A stretch of 64,000 bases of DNA from Exiguobacterium aurantiacum DSM 6208 (lineage in GTDB: Bacteria; Bacillota; Bacilli; Exiguobacteriales; Exiguobacteriaceae). Location: assembly GCF_000702585.1 (NCBI RefSeq), contig NZ_JNIQ01000001.1, forward strand, positions 2,361,001 to 2,425,000, in the 5' to 3' direction. Position 1 is the stretch's first letter. Every line of letters begins with the position of its first letter. Position numbers and translations under genes: made by a program. This document shows positions 1 through 7,365 of this stretch, one piece after another. Below the pieces are notes generated by a model that worked only from the letters and a program-made list of their open reading frames with translations, did not search any database and had not been told where the DNA came from.

Positions 1-178
1 CACGTTTTTCAAGCACGGCCTCGACCGAGTCCATGCAATCTTTTAGCGATAAATGGGGCGAGTATGGGGCTTGCATTTGATAGACGATTTCACCGATCGA
101 TTCAATCGATACACCGCGCTCGATTAAACGGGCCCGGGCGGCCTCTCTGACGTCTCGTGAGTGTGGTACTTTTTTCAT
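1..178 (-). CDS. YutG/PgpA-family protein, C-terminus off the window
   Basis: Only the first 59 or so codons are present; the rest lies left of the window. The translation starts MKKVPHSRDVREAARARLIE and continues with RGVSIESIGEIVYQMQ and a proline/histidine turn before LSLKDCMDSVEAVLEKR. This matches my memory of the N-terminus of the YutG family (phosphatidylglycerophosphatase A-like, lipid phosphate metabolism). An in-frame ATG lies 39 bases upstream at 217. Neither start has a strong ribosome site, and the 178 start best fits family length. The gene is divergent from yjcG, with a likely promoter reading leftwards (TATAAT at 255-260, TTAGTC at 279-284, 18-base spacer). Confidence 0.6.
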   Translation of the reverse strand, partial: MKKVPHSRDVREAARARLIERGVSIESIGEIVYQMQAPYSPHLSLKDCMDSVEAVLEKR

Positions 179-220
179 AGTTTGCGCAGGCACTGGTCCC
201 GCTACACATCCTTTCATATC

Positions 221-239
221 GAGAGCGGCTGACGCTCTC
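221..239 (-). other. 7-bp perfect hairpin in the yutG-like leader
   Basis: GAGAGCG and CGCTCTC flank a 5-base loop. The hairpin lies between the likely leftward promoter and the YutG-like start and has no T-run, so it is not a terminator. It could shape the leader RNA; nothing further can be said. Confidence 0.4.
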
Positions 240-291
240 ATCGTACTTGATTCCATTATACTGAAAAATTGAAAAAAAGACTAAGCCCGCT

Positions 292-320
292 TTGACTTCC
301 CTTGTTAAATCGTTCATCAT
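292..320 (+). promoter_or_regulatory. sigma-A type promoter of yjcG
   Basis: TTGACT at 292-297 and CATCAT at 315-320 are separated by 17 bases, 34 bases before the yjcG start. The -10 matches the consensus at four of six positions. Confidence 0.45.
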
Positions 321-353
321 AAATGAGAAGACCACTATAAAGGGGGAACTGGA

Positions 354-863
354 ATGAAGATTGGGGTAGTCTTATTTCCATCAAAACAAGTTCAAGACTT
401 CGCCAACTCGTATCGTAAGCGTTACGATACGAAGTACGCCTTGATATCACCACATGTGACCATCAAAGAGCGGACTGAGGTGGACGAAGCCGACTTGCCA
501 AAAGTGCTCGAATATTTACAACAAGTCGCCGAGGCGACGAAACCGATTCAACTGAAAATCGATGGCGCCCGGTCGTTCGCGCCGACAAACAACGTTCTTT
601 ACTTAAAAGTGTTGCCGACTCGCGAACTCGCGACGTTGCAACAAAAATTGCATGAAGGCGTCCTCGATCAGCCGCCGAAATACGAATTCCTTCCGCACAT
701 TACAATCGGACAAGACCTCGCCGATGCCGAACTGTTCGACGTACTCGAACGGATGCGGATGGAACAAGTTCATTTCGAGGAGACGGTCACTCGGATGGCC
801 CTCATGTATGAGCTCGAAAACGAAACGTGGAACGTCTATGAGACGTTCCGGTTCCGCGGGTAA
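354..863 (+). CDS. yjcG: YjcG-like 2H phosphoesterase / putative RNA ligase-type protein
   Basis: The 169-residue protein belongs to the 2H (two-histidine) phosphoesterase fold, related to LigT/2'-5' RNA ligase. The two signature motifs are visible: HVTI at residues 34-37 and HITI at 115-118. Length and the N-terminal pattern (a glycine-valine strand followed by LFPSK) agree with B. subtilis YjcG, a Firmicutes branch of the family. Members cleave or form 2',3'-cyclic or 2'-5' phosphodiester bonds in RNA or nucleotides, but the natural substrate of YjcG is not established. The ATG has a good ribosome site (AAGGGGG). The gene is monocistronic, with its own promoter and a terminator just after the stop. 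Confidence 0.85.
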   Translation: MKIGVVLFPSKQVQDFANSYRKRYDTKYALISPHVTIKERTEVDEADLPKVLEYLQQVAEATKPIQLKIDGARSFAPTNNVLYLKVLPTRELATLQQKLHEGVLDQPPKYEFLPHITIGQDLADAELFDVLERMRMEQVHFEETVTRMALMYELENETWNVYETFRFRG

Positions 864-865
864 TA

Positions 866-1054
866 TTAAACGCTCCGGTCGACGAATCGACCGGGGCTTT
901 TCTGTTGTTCTGCTTCTAACCATTCGTCTTGCCGAGGCCGAATCCGTTGGACCCGCTTGATGCGTGTCACCGGCTCGATGCTTGCCCGTTCAGTTGGTTG
1001 GACTTGGCGATTCCCGTATTGGACGATCGTGAAATCAATCTGATAAGGACCCAT
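866..1054 (-). CDS. small hypothetical protein, 62 residues
   Basis: I do not recognise this protein. It begins MGPYQIDFTIVQYGNRQVQP, is rich in Arg and Gln in the middle, and has no membrane segment or cysteine. The ATG at 1054 is chosen because a strong ribosome site (GGGAGGGG) sits just upstream; the longer open frame to 1126 has no such support. The last ten or so codons coincide with the hairpin that ends yjcG from the other side. Reality as a gene is likely but unproven. Confidence 0.5.
   Translation of the reverse strand: MGPYQIDFTIVQYGNRQVQPTERASIEPVTRIKRVQRIRPRQDEWLEAEQQKSPGRFVDRSV
872..902 (+). terminator. terminator of yjcG
   Basis: GCTCCGGTCGA and TCGACCGGGGC pair around CGAA and are followed by TTTTCTG. 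The hairpin lies inside the 3' end of the small convergent gene ending at 866. Confidence 0.8.
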
Positions 1055-1104
1055 GACTTCCCCTCCCTCACAAGTCCTTACCCGAAACCGTTCCACGATA
1101 ATAC

Positions 1105-1134
1105 AAAAAAGGGCGCATTGGCGCACCCTTTCCC
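1105..1134 (-). terminator. terminator of fabI
   Basis: Read leftwards, GGGTGCGC and GCGCCC pair with one bulged base and are followed by six T. It begins only 5 bases past the fabI stop. Confidence 0.75.
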
Positions 1135-1138
1135 AAAC

Positions 1139-1915
1139 TTATAAAATATGGTAGCCGCTGTCGACGTGAATGACTTCGCCCGTCACGCCGCTGCCCATAC
1201 TAGACAACAAGAACAAGCCGGTCGAAGCGACCTCTTCTGCCGAGACGTTGCGCCGGAGCGGAGCCTTCTGCTCGAGCTCCGCCAAGATGCTGTTAAAGTC
1301 GCCGACGCCTTTGGCCGAGAGCGTACGGATCGGTCCCGCTGAAATCGCATTGACCCGAACGCCGTGCGGGCCGTATTCGTTCGCCAAATATTTGACGCTC
1401 GAATCGAGAGCGGCTTTTGCGACACCCATCAAGTTATAGTTCGGCACGACGCGTTCGCCACCGAGGTACGTGAGCGTGATGACAGAGGCATCTTGTGCGA
1501 AATAAGGTTTCGCGGCCTTGACGACGGCCGTCAAGCTATACGCTGAAATGTCGAGCGCCTGAGCGAATTGACCGCGCGTCATCTCTGAAAATTCACCGCG
1601 CAACGCTTCTTTGTCAGCGAACGCGATCGAGTGGGCGATGCCTTGAATCTCGCCTGCCTGCTCGTGAATCGACCGGAACGTCGTGTCGATCGCTTCGTCA
1701 TTCGTCACATCACACTCGAGAAGGAGCGCTTCTCCTTTTAGTTCCGCCGCAAGCGATTCGAGACCAGCTTTGAAGCGTTCGGCTGCATACGTCAGGACGA
1801 GCTTTGCGCCCGCCTCGTCAAGTGTCTTCGCAATCGCCCAGGCGATTGAACGTTTGTTGGCGATCCCCATGACGACATACGTCTTATTCGTTAAAGTTGG
1901 ATAGATTGACATCAT
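1139..1915 (-). CDS. fabI: enoyl-[acyl-carrier-protein] reductase FabI
   Basis: It reduces trans-2-enoyl-ACP with NAD(P)H in the last step of each fatty-acid elongation cycle, in the cytosol. The 258-residue protein is a short-chain dehydrogenase of the FabI type: a glycine-rich start VVMGIANKRSIAW at 14-26, Tyr150, and the Tyr160-x6-Lys167 catalytic pair in NYNLMGVAK. Length is normal. Two ATG codons are adjacent; the first is used here, with GGGGAG upstream. The gene is a single unit with promoter, FapR box and terminator. In B. subtilis fabI is likewise a FapR target. Confidence 0.95.
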   Translation of the reverse strand: MMSIYPTLTNKTYVVMGIANKRSIAWAIAKTLDEAGAKLVLTYAAERFKAGLESLAAELKGEALLLECDVTNDEAIDTTFRSIHEQAGEIQGIAHSIAFADKEALRGEFSEMTRGQFAQALDISAYSLTAVVKAAKPYFAQDASVITLTYLGGERVVPNYNLMGVAKAALDSSVKYLANEYGPHGVRVNAISAGPIRTLSAKGVGDFNSILAELEQKAPLRRNVSAEEVASTGLFLLSSMGSGVTGEVIHVDSGYHIL

Positions 1916-1927
1916 AAACTCCCCTTT

Positions 1928-1945
1928 TTAGTACCTGGTGATAAC
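1928..1945 (-). promoter_or_regulatory. FapR box of fabI
   Basis: On the + strand the site reads TTAGTACCTGGTGATAAC, close to the known Bacillus FapR operator (TTAGTA-CC-N-GG-TACTAA type). It lies 13 bases before the start codon and downstream of the -10, so bound FapR would block early transcription. FapR is released by malonyl-CoA. Confidence 0.8.
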
Positions 1946-1955
1946 ATCTGTTATT

Positions 1956-1984
1956 AGATTACAGAATGGTGTCTGTTTTGTCAA
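1956..1984 (-). promoter_or_regulatory. sigma-A promoter of fabI
   Basis: Read leftwards: TTGACA at 1984-1979, a 17-base spacer, and TAATCT at 1961-1956. The FapR box begins about ten bases downstream. Confidence 0.8.
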
Positions 1985-1999
1985 CCGACTCGGAACGTA

Positions 2000-2027
2000 T
2001 TGCGATTTTTTTTGGTTATTGTAATAT
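2000..2027 (+). promoter_or_regulatory. possible promoter of the rodA-like gene
   Basis: TTGCGA at 2000-2005 and TAATAT at 2022-2027 with a 16-base spacer, followed by an A/T-rich start region. It is divergent from the fabI promoter. Confidence 0.45.
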
Positions 2028-2060
2028 AAAATACGTATAGAAAGGGTGACACGACTCCTC

Positions 2061-3227
2061 ATGAACCGCATTCAATCATATTTTAAAAGCTTAGACGCGA
2101 CACTTTTGACAATCGTCTTCCTATTGATGGTCATCAGTCTCGGCGCAATTTATACGGCACAACCGATGCTTCCGGTCCGTCTGCAAGGGATCAACTTCGC
2201 ATTCCAACAGGCGACATGGTACGTCATCGGCTTCGTCGCGATGCTCGTCGTCATGACGATCGAATACGAACAGCTTCGAAAAATTCATTGGTACTTATAC
2301 GCGCTCGGCCTGATTTTACTCGGCGGGCTCATCCCGCTCCGCGACACGACGCTCGTTCCGAACATTAACGGCGCGTACGGCTGGTATAACTTACCGGGCT
2401 TCAGTTTCCAACCGGCTGAATTCATGAAATTGTTCTTGCTGATCACGATGGCGACGATCATCTACGACCATAACAAGCGCTTCGGGACGTCTCAGCTCGA
2501 CACGTGGCTCCTCGTGAAGCTCGTCCTCGTCACGCTCCCACCGCTCGGGCTCATCGTGACCCAACCTGACCTTGGGATTGGTCTCGTATTGATCACGATG
2601 CTCGGGGCGGTCATTATCGTTTCCGGAATCGGTTGGAAATGGCTCCTCGGGTTGTTCACTGCGGCCGGACTCGCCATTGGCGGGTTCATGTACTTGTTCT
2701 TCTTACAGTTTGAGACGCTTGCTAAAATCTTCCCGGGACATGCCTTAAACCGATTCCAGGCCTGGATTTATCCGTACGAGTATTCTGATGACCTCGCGTT
2801 CCAGCTCATCAAGTCGCTCCAAGCGATTGGGTCTGGTCAAATGTTCGGGGCCGGATATGGCCAAGGGCTCGTCTACTTGCCCGAGTCCCAGACCGACTTT
2901 ATCTTCGCCGTCATCGCCGAGCACTACGGCTTCATCGGCGCTGCGATCGTGATCATCGTCTTCTTCTTGTTCTTGTATCGCATGATCCATATCGCGCTCG
3001 AATCGAGCAGCCCGTTCGGCAGTTATATCGTCGCCGGCATCGTCGCCATGTTCACGTTCCAAGTGTTCCAGAATATCGGCATGACGATCGGGGTTCTCCC
3101 GATCACCGGTCTCCCGCTCCCGTTCGTCAGTTACGGCGGGACATCACTGCTTATGAACATGATTGCCGTCGGCCTCGTCATGAACGTCGCCTCGAAATCG
3201 AAAACGTATATGTTCGATGATGATTAA
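2061..3227 (+). CDS. SEDS-family peptidoglycan polymerase, RodA/FtsW type
   Basis: The protein is about 388 residues with some ten hydrophobic membrane segments. It belongs to the SEDS family, which polymerises glycan strands from lipid II together with a class B PBP. The C-terminal half shows typical SEDS stretches: LPESQTDFIFAVIAEHYGFIG, then ITGLPLPFVSYGGTSLL. The overall pattern is closer to RodA (cell elongation) than FtsW. The ATG at 2061 is preferred over an in-frame GTG at 2046 because the AAAGGG at 2041-2046 fits as its ribosome site, although the spacing is long. It stands alone, with a terminator after the stop. Confidence 0.85.
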   Translation: MNRIQSYFKSLDATLLTIVFLLMVISLGAIYTAQPMLPVRLQGINFAFQQATWYVIGFVAMLVVMTIEYEQLRKIHWYLYALGLILLGGLIPLRDTTLVPNINGAYGWYNLPGFSFQPAEFMKLFLLITMATIIYDHNKRFGTSQLDTWLLVKLVLVTLPPLGLIVTQPDLGIGLVLITMLGAVIIVSGIGWKWLLGLFTAAGLAIGGFMYLFFLQFETLAKIFPGHALNRFQAWIYPYEYSDDLAFQLIKSLQAIGSGQMFGAGYGQGLVYLPESQTDFIFAVIAEHYGFIGAAIVIIVFFLFLYRMIHIALESSSPFGSYIVAGIVAMFTFQVFQNIGMTIGVLPITGLPLPFVSYGGTSLLMNMIAVGLVMNVASKSKTYMFDDD

Positions 3228-3233
3228 ACAACA

Positions 3234-3265
3234 AGCCCCGGCTCATACGAGCCGGGGCTATTTTT
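3234..3265. terminator. bidirectional terminator between rodA-like gene and rluA-type gene
   Basis: AGCCCCGGCTC and GAGCCGGGGCT pair around ATAC, with ATTTTT on the right. It serves two convergent genes. Confidence 0.85.
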
Positions 3266-4133
3266 AAGTGAGGAGCTGTTGAAAGTCATCCGGTATCGGG
3301 GCCGTCACGGTCACCCGTTCGTCCGTCAACGGATGACGGAACGTGGCATCGAGGCTATGGAGCGCATGACGCGGGAGTCGCGTGTCGCCCCCGTACATCG
3401 TGTCCCCGATGAGCGGATGACCGAGATGGCGCAAATGGACACGGATCTGATGCGTCCGTCCCGTCTCGAGCTGAATCGTCAAGGCGGACACGTCCCCGTA
3501 CGAGACAGTTTGCCGGACGTGCGTCACAGCGTGTTGCCCGTCCTCGGTGACGACCCGTTCCATGATGGAATGCTCGGCTCGACCGATCGGCGCGTCAATC
3601 GTTTGCGGCTCGACGACGCCTTCGACGAGCGCGACGTACGTCCGCGTCAATCCACCGCTTTTCTGAAGCTCACTGAAGCGGTGATGGACGTACGCGTATT
3701 TCGCGAACAAGACGACGCCGGACGTATCACGGTCGAGCCGGTTGATCACATGGATGGCCGACGACAACCCGATTCTTTCGTAATATCCGAGCACGGCGTT
3801 CGCGAGCGTGTCGGTCGGATGGAGGCGGGATGGAATCGTCGCGATGCCGGGCGGTTTGTCGACGGCGAGCAAGTAGTCGTCTTCATACAGCACGTTGAGC
3901 GGACGGCTTGAGCGGACCATCGCCGCGGCGGGGCGTTCAATTGGAAAATGGACTGTCACCGCATCGCCCGGTAATACGTCATAGCGGACGGTACGCGGTT
4001 CCCCATTGACGAGGATGAGGCCGCCATGCTTCACTTGGGTCAACATTTTTCGGGAGATCCCACAGTCTGTCATTAAAAAATCGCGCAGCGGGACGTTCGT
4101 CTCCGCGACGCGATGCAGCGTAAATCCGTACAT
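3264..4133 (-). CDS. RluA-family pseudouridine synthase (YjbO-like)
   Basis: It isomerises uridine to pseudouridine in structured RNA, probably rRNA. The 289-residue protein has an N-terminal S4-like RNA-binding part (about 15-65) and a RluA catalytic domain containing NRLDRDTSG at 131-139, with Asp134 as the catalytic residue. The tail QLETGRTHQIRVHLRHLGHPLIGD is also typical. It starts 3 bases after the NAD kinase stop, so the two are surely co-transcribed with the small alarmone synthetase, as in B. subtilis yjbM-nadF-yjbO. The exact target uridine cannot be read from sequence. Confidence 0.9.
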   Translation of the reverse strand: MYGFTLHRVAETNVPLRDFLMTDCGISRKMLTQVKHGGLILVNGEPRTVRYDVLPGDAVTVHFPIERPAAAMVRSSRPLNVLYEDDYLLAVDKPPGIATIPSRLHPTDTLANAVLGYYERIGLSSAIHVINRLDRDTSGVVLFAKYAYVHHRFSELQKSGGLTRTYVALVEGVVEPQTIDAPIGRAEHSIMERVVTEDGQHAVTHVRQTVSYGDVSALTIQLETGRTHQIRVHLRHLGHPLIGDTMYGGDTRLPRHALHSLDATFRHPLTDERVTVTAPIPDDFQQLLT

Positions 4134-4136
4134 CGG

Positions 4137-4934
4137 TTACTTCCCTTCTTCAATGAACGACTCGCGCACTCGTCTCCAGAACGGGAACGGACGGAAACGG
4201 GCGAACGTCACTTTTTCTTTCGCGACCGCACAGCGGATCGATCGGACGTTCGACCATGACAACGCTTCTTGATGGTCAAACGCCAGTTCGAACTCTGTTT
4301 TCGTGTGCGGCGCGATCTTCACTTGATGATGTTTTGGCAAGAGCAACGGCGACCCGATCGTCCGATAGACGAGGTTGTTGATCGACGCCATCTCCGTCAC
4401 TTGAATCGCCTCGATCGACGGATGGACGATGGCCCCGCCGAGCGCCTTATTATAGGCGGTCGATCCCGACGGTGTCGAGATGCACAACCCATCCCCCCGG
4501 AACGTCTCAAAATAGTCGTCTCGAATCGACAAGTCGCAGACGAGCGTCCGCTTATAGTTTTTAATCGTGCACTCGTTCATGGCCAGTTGCCGTTCGGTCG
4601 TCCCGTCCTCATAATCGATGAGCACCTCGACGAGCGGGTAAGAGACCGGCTCGAACGATTCGCTCGTGATCATGTCCGTCAATTCATCGAGCTCGTCCGG
4701 TTGCCAGTCGGCATAAAACCCGAGATGTCCCGTATGGATGCCGACGAGAAGCACGTCTTCTAAGCGGTCTACATATTCATGGAACGCTTGCAACATCGTC
4801 CCGTCCCCGCCGACCGACACGACGATGCGCGGTTCGTTCGACTCAGAATGGCCTGCCGCTGTCAACTTGTCCGTCAACTCACGCGCGATGTCAGCCGAAC
4901 GCGCGTCTCCCCTTGCCACAATCGCAAACTGCAT
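4137..4934 (-). CDS. nadK: NAD kinase
   Basis: It phosphorylates NAD to NADP and so sets the NADPH pool that fatty-acid synthesis and thiol repair draw on. The 265-residue protein shows the GGDGTM nucleotide motif at 42-47, the Asn119-Glu120 pair, and the glycine-rich STPSGSTAYNKALGGA segment. Size fits the Bacillus PpnK/NadF branch. It lies between the small alarmone synthetase (12-base gap) and the pseudouridine synthase (3-base gap), one operon by spacing. Confidence 0.95.
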   Translation of the reverse strand: MQFAIVARGDARSADIARELTDKLTAAGHSESNEPRIVVSVGGDGTMLQAFHEYVDRLEDVLLVGIHTGHLGFYADWQPDELDELTDMITSESFEPVSYPLVEVLIDYEDGTTERQLAMNECTIKNYKRTLVCDLSIRDDYFETFRGDGLCISTPSGSTAYNKALGGAIVHPSIEAIQVTEMASINNLVYRTIGSPLLLPKHHQVKIAPHTKTEFELAFDHQEALSWSNVRSIRCAVAKEKVTFARFRPFPFWRRVRESFIEEGK

Positions 4935-4946
4935 ACTCTCTGCCCC

Positions 4947-5591
4947 CTAGTCTTGGTCCGTTTGGACGTTCATTTCTTTATCCCGGAACACTTGCTGTGC
5001 GTCTTGAATCTCGACTCGGAGCTGGCTCATTTCGGCGTCGAGCAAGAAGGCCGCTTCGGCAGCACGGCGTAGCCGTTCCTGCACTTCTTTCGGCATATCT
5101 CCGTCGTATTTATAATTGAGCGAGTGTTCAATCGTCGCCCAAAAGTTCATGGCGAGCGTGCGCACTTGCACTTCAACGAGCGTCGGAAATTCACCATGAA
5201 TCGTCTGGACCGGGTATTCAATGATGATGTGGTACGAGCGATACCCTGATTCTTTTTGGTTCGTGATGTAGTTGCGTTCTTCGACGATTTTAAAGTCGGT
5301 CCGATGGTGGAGCAGTTCGAGCACATGGACGATATCGTCGACGAACTGGCACATGATGCGCAGACCGGCGATGTCCTGCATCTCGGTCGCCAAGTTGTCG
5401 TAGGCGATATGCTTCCGTTTCGCCTTCTCTAGGATGCTGCCAAGAGGTTTGACACGTCCCGTGACGAACTCGATTGGAGAGTGCTCGTTTTGTGAGTTGT
5501 ATTGCTTACGAATCGCCTTGAATTTCACTTTCAGCTCGTCGACCGCAATTTGATACGGCACTAAAAATTGATCCCAATCCATTGATTGCAT
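4947..5591 (-). CDS. small alarmone synthetase, RelQ/SasB (YjbM) type
   Basis: It makes (p)ppGpp by transferring pyrophosphate from ATP to GDP or GTP. The 214-residue protein has only the RelA/SpoT synthetase domain, with no HD hydrolase, TGS or ACT part. Visible synthetase segments are IAGLRIMCQFVDDI, the KESGYRSYHIII substrate loop, and VEVQVRTLAMNFWATIEHSL. Position upstream of NAD kinase identifies it as the YjbM/RelQ class rather than RelP. It is divergent from the CYTH gene. A full RelA is also in the window (60.5-62.7 kb), which could hydrolyse the product. Confidence 0.92.
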   Translation of the reverse strand: MQSMDWDQFLVPYQIAVDELKVKFKAIRKQYNSQNEHSPIEFVTGRVKPLGSILEKAKRKHIAYDNLATEMQDIAGLRIMCQFVDDIVHVLELLHHRTDFKIVEERNYITNQKESGYRSYHIIIEYPVQTIHGEFPTLVEVQVRTLAMNFWATIEHSLNYKYDGDMPKEVQERLRRAAEAAFLLDAEMSQLRVEIQDAQQVFRDKEMNVQTDQD

Positions 5592-5699
5592 AGGCTGTCA
5601 CCACTTTCGTTCGTTTCGGAAATTCGTGCTTTTTTCCGTATGTATCCGATAGTATGGTATCATAAACGAACAATTGTTCATAGAATGGAGCGACGACAA

Positions 5700-6281
5700 A
5701 TGACCCAAGAAGTGGAAATTGAATTTAAATCGATGTTGACGAAAGACGAGTACGAGGCGTTGCTCGACGCTTATCAACTGGCTGACCAAGTGAAATGGCA
5801 AGCGAACGACTATTTCGATACACCGACGTTTGAACTGCGCAACCATGGCGCGGCTTTACGGATCCGCGAGAAGAAAACCGGTCTCGTGCTGACGCTCAAG
5901 CAACCTCACGATGTCGGACTGCTCGAGACGCATGCACCGCTCACTGATGAAGCGGCAGAAAACCTGTTCAAGTACGGCATCGTTCACGATGAACAGATGA
6001 AAGAAGCGCTCGCATCATTCAACCTGACCGGTCCGCTCGAACACCTCGGACGCCTCGAGACGAAACGGGCCGAAATCGAGACGGCAGAGGGGTTGCTCGT
6101 CCTCGACGAAAGTAATTATTTGGAGATTCGTGACTATGAAATAGAATTTGAAGTGACGGACGAGACAGCCGGGCGGATCGCCTTTGAGCGCTTGCTCGCC
6201 AAACACGGCATCCCGCTTCGTCCCGCCAAAAATAAAATCGTCCGGTTCATGGAAGAAAAGATGAGCCGGAGTGAAGGTTGA
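5700..6281 (+). CDS. CYTH-domain protein (YjbK-like)
   Basis: This is a 193-residue triphosphate-tunnel protein. The ExExK signature is residues 6-10 (EIEFK), followed by alternating charged strands such as AALRIREKK and VLTLKQP. CYTH proteins hydrolyse tripolyphosphate or bind other triphosphates; the true substrate of YjbK is not known. The start at 5700 has GGAG nine bases upstream; an open frame reaching back to 5586 would overlap the divergent gene. In many Bacillales it sits beside the small alarmone synthetase and spxH, as here. The stop codon is inside its own terminator. Confidence 0.88.
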   Translation: MTQEVEIEFKSMLTKDEYEALLDAYQLADQVKWQANDYFDTPTFELRNHGAALRIREKKTGLVLTLKQPHDVGLLETHAPLTDEAAENLFKYGIVHDEQMKEALASFNLTGPLEHLGRLETKRAEIETAEGLLVLDESNYLEIRDYEIEFEVTDETAGRIAFERLLAKHGIPLRPAKNKIVRFMEEKMSRSEG

Positions 6282-6306
6282 GCAGATACATTGCCAACCT
6301 TTTTTT
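6274..6306 (+). terminator. terminator of the CYTH gene, overlapping the spxH promoter
   Basis: AAGGTTG-A-GCA pairs with TGC-CAACCTT and runs into seven T. The 3' arm contains TTGCCA (6291-6296), which serves as the spxH -35. Confidence 0.7.
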
Positions 6307-6320
6307 GTCGTTGCTACAAT
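6291..6320 (+). promoter_or_regulatory. promoter of spxH
   Basis: TTGCCA at 6291-6296 and TACAAT at 6315-6320 with an 18-base spacer. The -35 lies in the preceding terminator stem. Confidence 0.5.
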
Positions 6321-6365
6321 GAGCATACGATATATTTGATTCTGTTTACGAGAGGAGGCGACACA

Positions 6366-7139
6366 ATGGAACTTGAACAATGTAATGAGTCATCCTGCTC
6401 ACTGGAAGAAACTCCTATCCAAGTCACATATAAACCATTAGAGTTATTCTATTTCGTGGATATATCGGACCCAGATGGACTTCACGTGATGACACTCATT
6501 AAAAAGCTCGAGCTCGAATACGGTCATCTGATTCGTTTTCGAATGGTCTCGACAGTTCCGAGTTGTGTTGGCGGATGTCAAGAAGAGGTTCGCCTTCTCA
6601 CGATGATCAAGGCTATGGAATTACAAGGGAAACGTCATGCGATGCGTTTTTTGCGTCACTTGCATATTAACGACATTTTTTTGAACAAAACGACGCATGA
6701 CGCTGATTTATGGGAAATCGCTCGCTCGTTTTCCGAATATGGTCTCGACATCGATGAGCTGGCGGCTGACATTCAGTCCAACCAACTGTTAAGCGCCCTC
6801 GCCGTCGACCACCAGATTTTAAAAGACTGGGAAATCGAGACGCTACCGGCGCTCACATTCGTCACGCGTGACGAGGCGCTGAAAATCGAAGGCGTCTATC
6901 CTTACGACGTCTATCAAGCCGTCATGGCCGAACTGCTCGGCTACGTCCCGAATCGCGAAACCGATTGGGACGTCGAAAAAGTGCTCGGTCATTACGACGC
7001 CTCGACGATCACCGAACTCGCGTTCATCCTAGAACTCGAGAAGCCGGTCATCGAACGAGAATTGAAAAAGCTGTCGCTCCAGCAACGTTGCCGCCCCGTA
7101 CCCGGTTGCAGCGGACAAGCCTGGGCGACGAAAAAGTAA
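6366..7139 (+). CDS. spxH: SpxH (YjbH), ClpXP adaptor for Spx
   Basis: SpxH delivers the transcription factor Spx to ClpXP for degradation under non-stress conditions. The 257-residue protein has a thioredoxin/DsbA-like fold. The N-terminus carries a Cys cluster (Cys6 and Cys11), and a second Cys-rich motif PSCVGGC follows the first strand-helix pair, as expected for this family. The start at 6366 follows GAGGAGG; the frame upstream has no support. spx itself lies at 14.8-15.2 kb in the same neighbourhood, and the RoxS sRNA is immediately downstream on the other strand, as in staphylococci and bacilli. Confidence 0.9.
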   Translation: MELEQCNESSCSLEETPIQVTYKPLELFYFVDISDPDGLHVMTLIKKLELEYGHLIRFRMVSTVPSCVGGCQEEVRLLTMIKAMELQGKRHAMRFLRHLHINDIFLNKTTHDADLWEIARSFSEYGLDIDELAADIQSNQLLSALAVDHQILKDWEIETLPALTFVTRDEALKIEGVYPYDVYQAVMAELLGYVPNRETDWDVEKVLGHYDASTITELAFILELEKPVIERELKKLSLQQRCRPVPGCSGQAWATKK

Positions 7140-7148
7140 TCCGAAACG

Positions 7149-7184
7149 AAAAAAAGCCCACGGCCGGGGAGCCGTGGGCTTTTG
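7149..7184. terminator. bidirectional terminator of spxH and the RoxS sRNA
   Basis: AGCCCACGGC and GCCGTGGGCT pair around a 6-base loop. Read leftwards the stem is followed by seven T (7155-7149); read rightwards by TTTG. The leftward side is the stronger. Confidence 0.9.
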
Positions 7185-7270
7185 ACGTCTCAAGCGGGGA
7201 CAAGAGGCGTCAATCTCAACACCCGGGGAAGGTGTCGAGACGGGAGAAAGTTTACGGTCAATAAAGGGGT

Positions 7271-7286
7271 TTGTGATTGATTTCAC
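7271..7286 (-). promoter_or_regulatory. Rex-like operator at the start of roxS
   Basis: Read leftwards the site is TGTGAAATCAATCACA, one base off the usual Rex form TGTGAA-N4-TTCACA. It covers the first bases of the transcript, just downstream of the -10. Rex releases DNA at high NADH. Rex control of roxS is reported in B. subtilis. Confidence 0.7.
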
Positions 7287-7292
7287 ACTTAT

Positions 7293-7321
7293 AATATACC
7301 GAGCAACGTCTGTATTGACAA
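7293..7321 (-). promoter_or_regulatory. sigma-A promoter of roxS
   Basis: Read leftwards: TTGTCA at 7321-7316, a 17-base spacer, TATATT at 7298-7293. Confidence 0.8.
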
Positions 7322-7365
7322 GCTGTATGTTCACTTTGTCACATAATGTTCACGCAACGTGACGA

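Larger units (their letters stand above)
7149..7288 (-). ncRNA. roxS: RoxS/RsaE small RNA
   Basis: RoxS (RsaE in staphylococci) is an antisense sRNA that uses C-rich single strands to block ribosome sites of TCA-cycle and redox mRNAs. Evidence: position between spxH and pepF, its location in staphylococci and, as far as I recall, Bacillus; an excellent promoter; a strong terminator; and a transcript of about 140 nt. Its 5' end reads GUGAAAUCAAUCACAA, then ACCCCUUUAUUGACC and UUUCUCCC, which agree with what I remember of RsaE. C-rich stretches fall at about 7265-7270, 7241-7246 and 7222-7231. The 5' end is estimated from the -10; no frame here looks coding. Confidence 0.85.
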
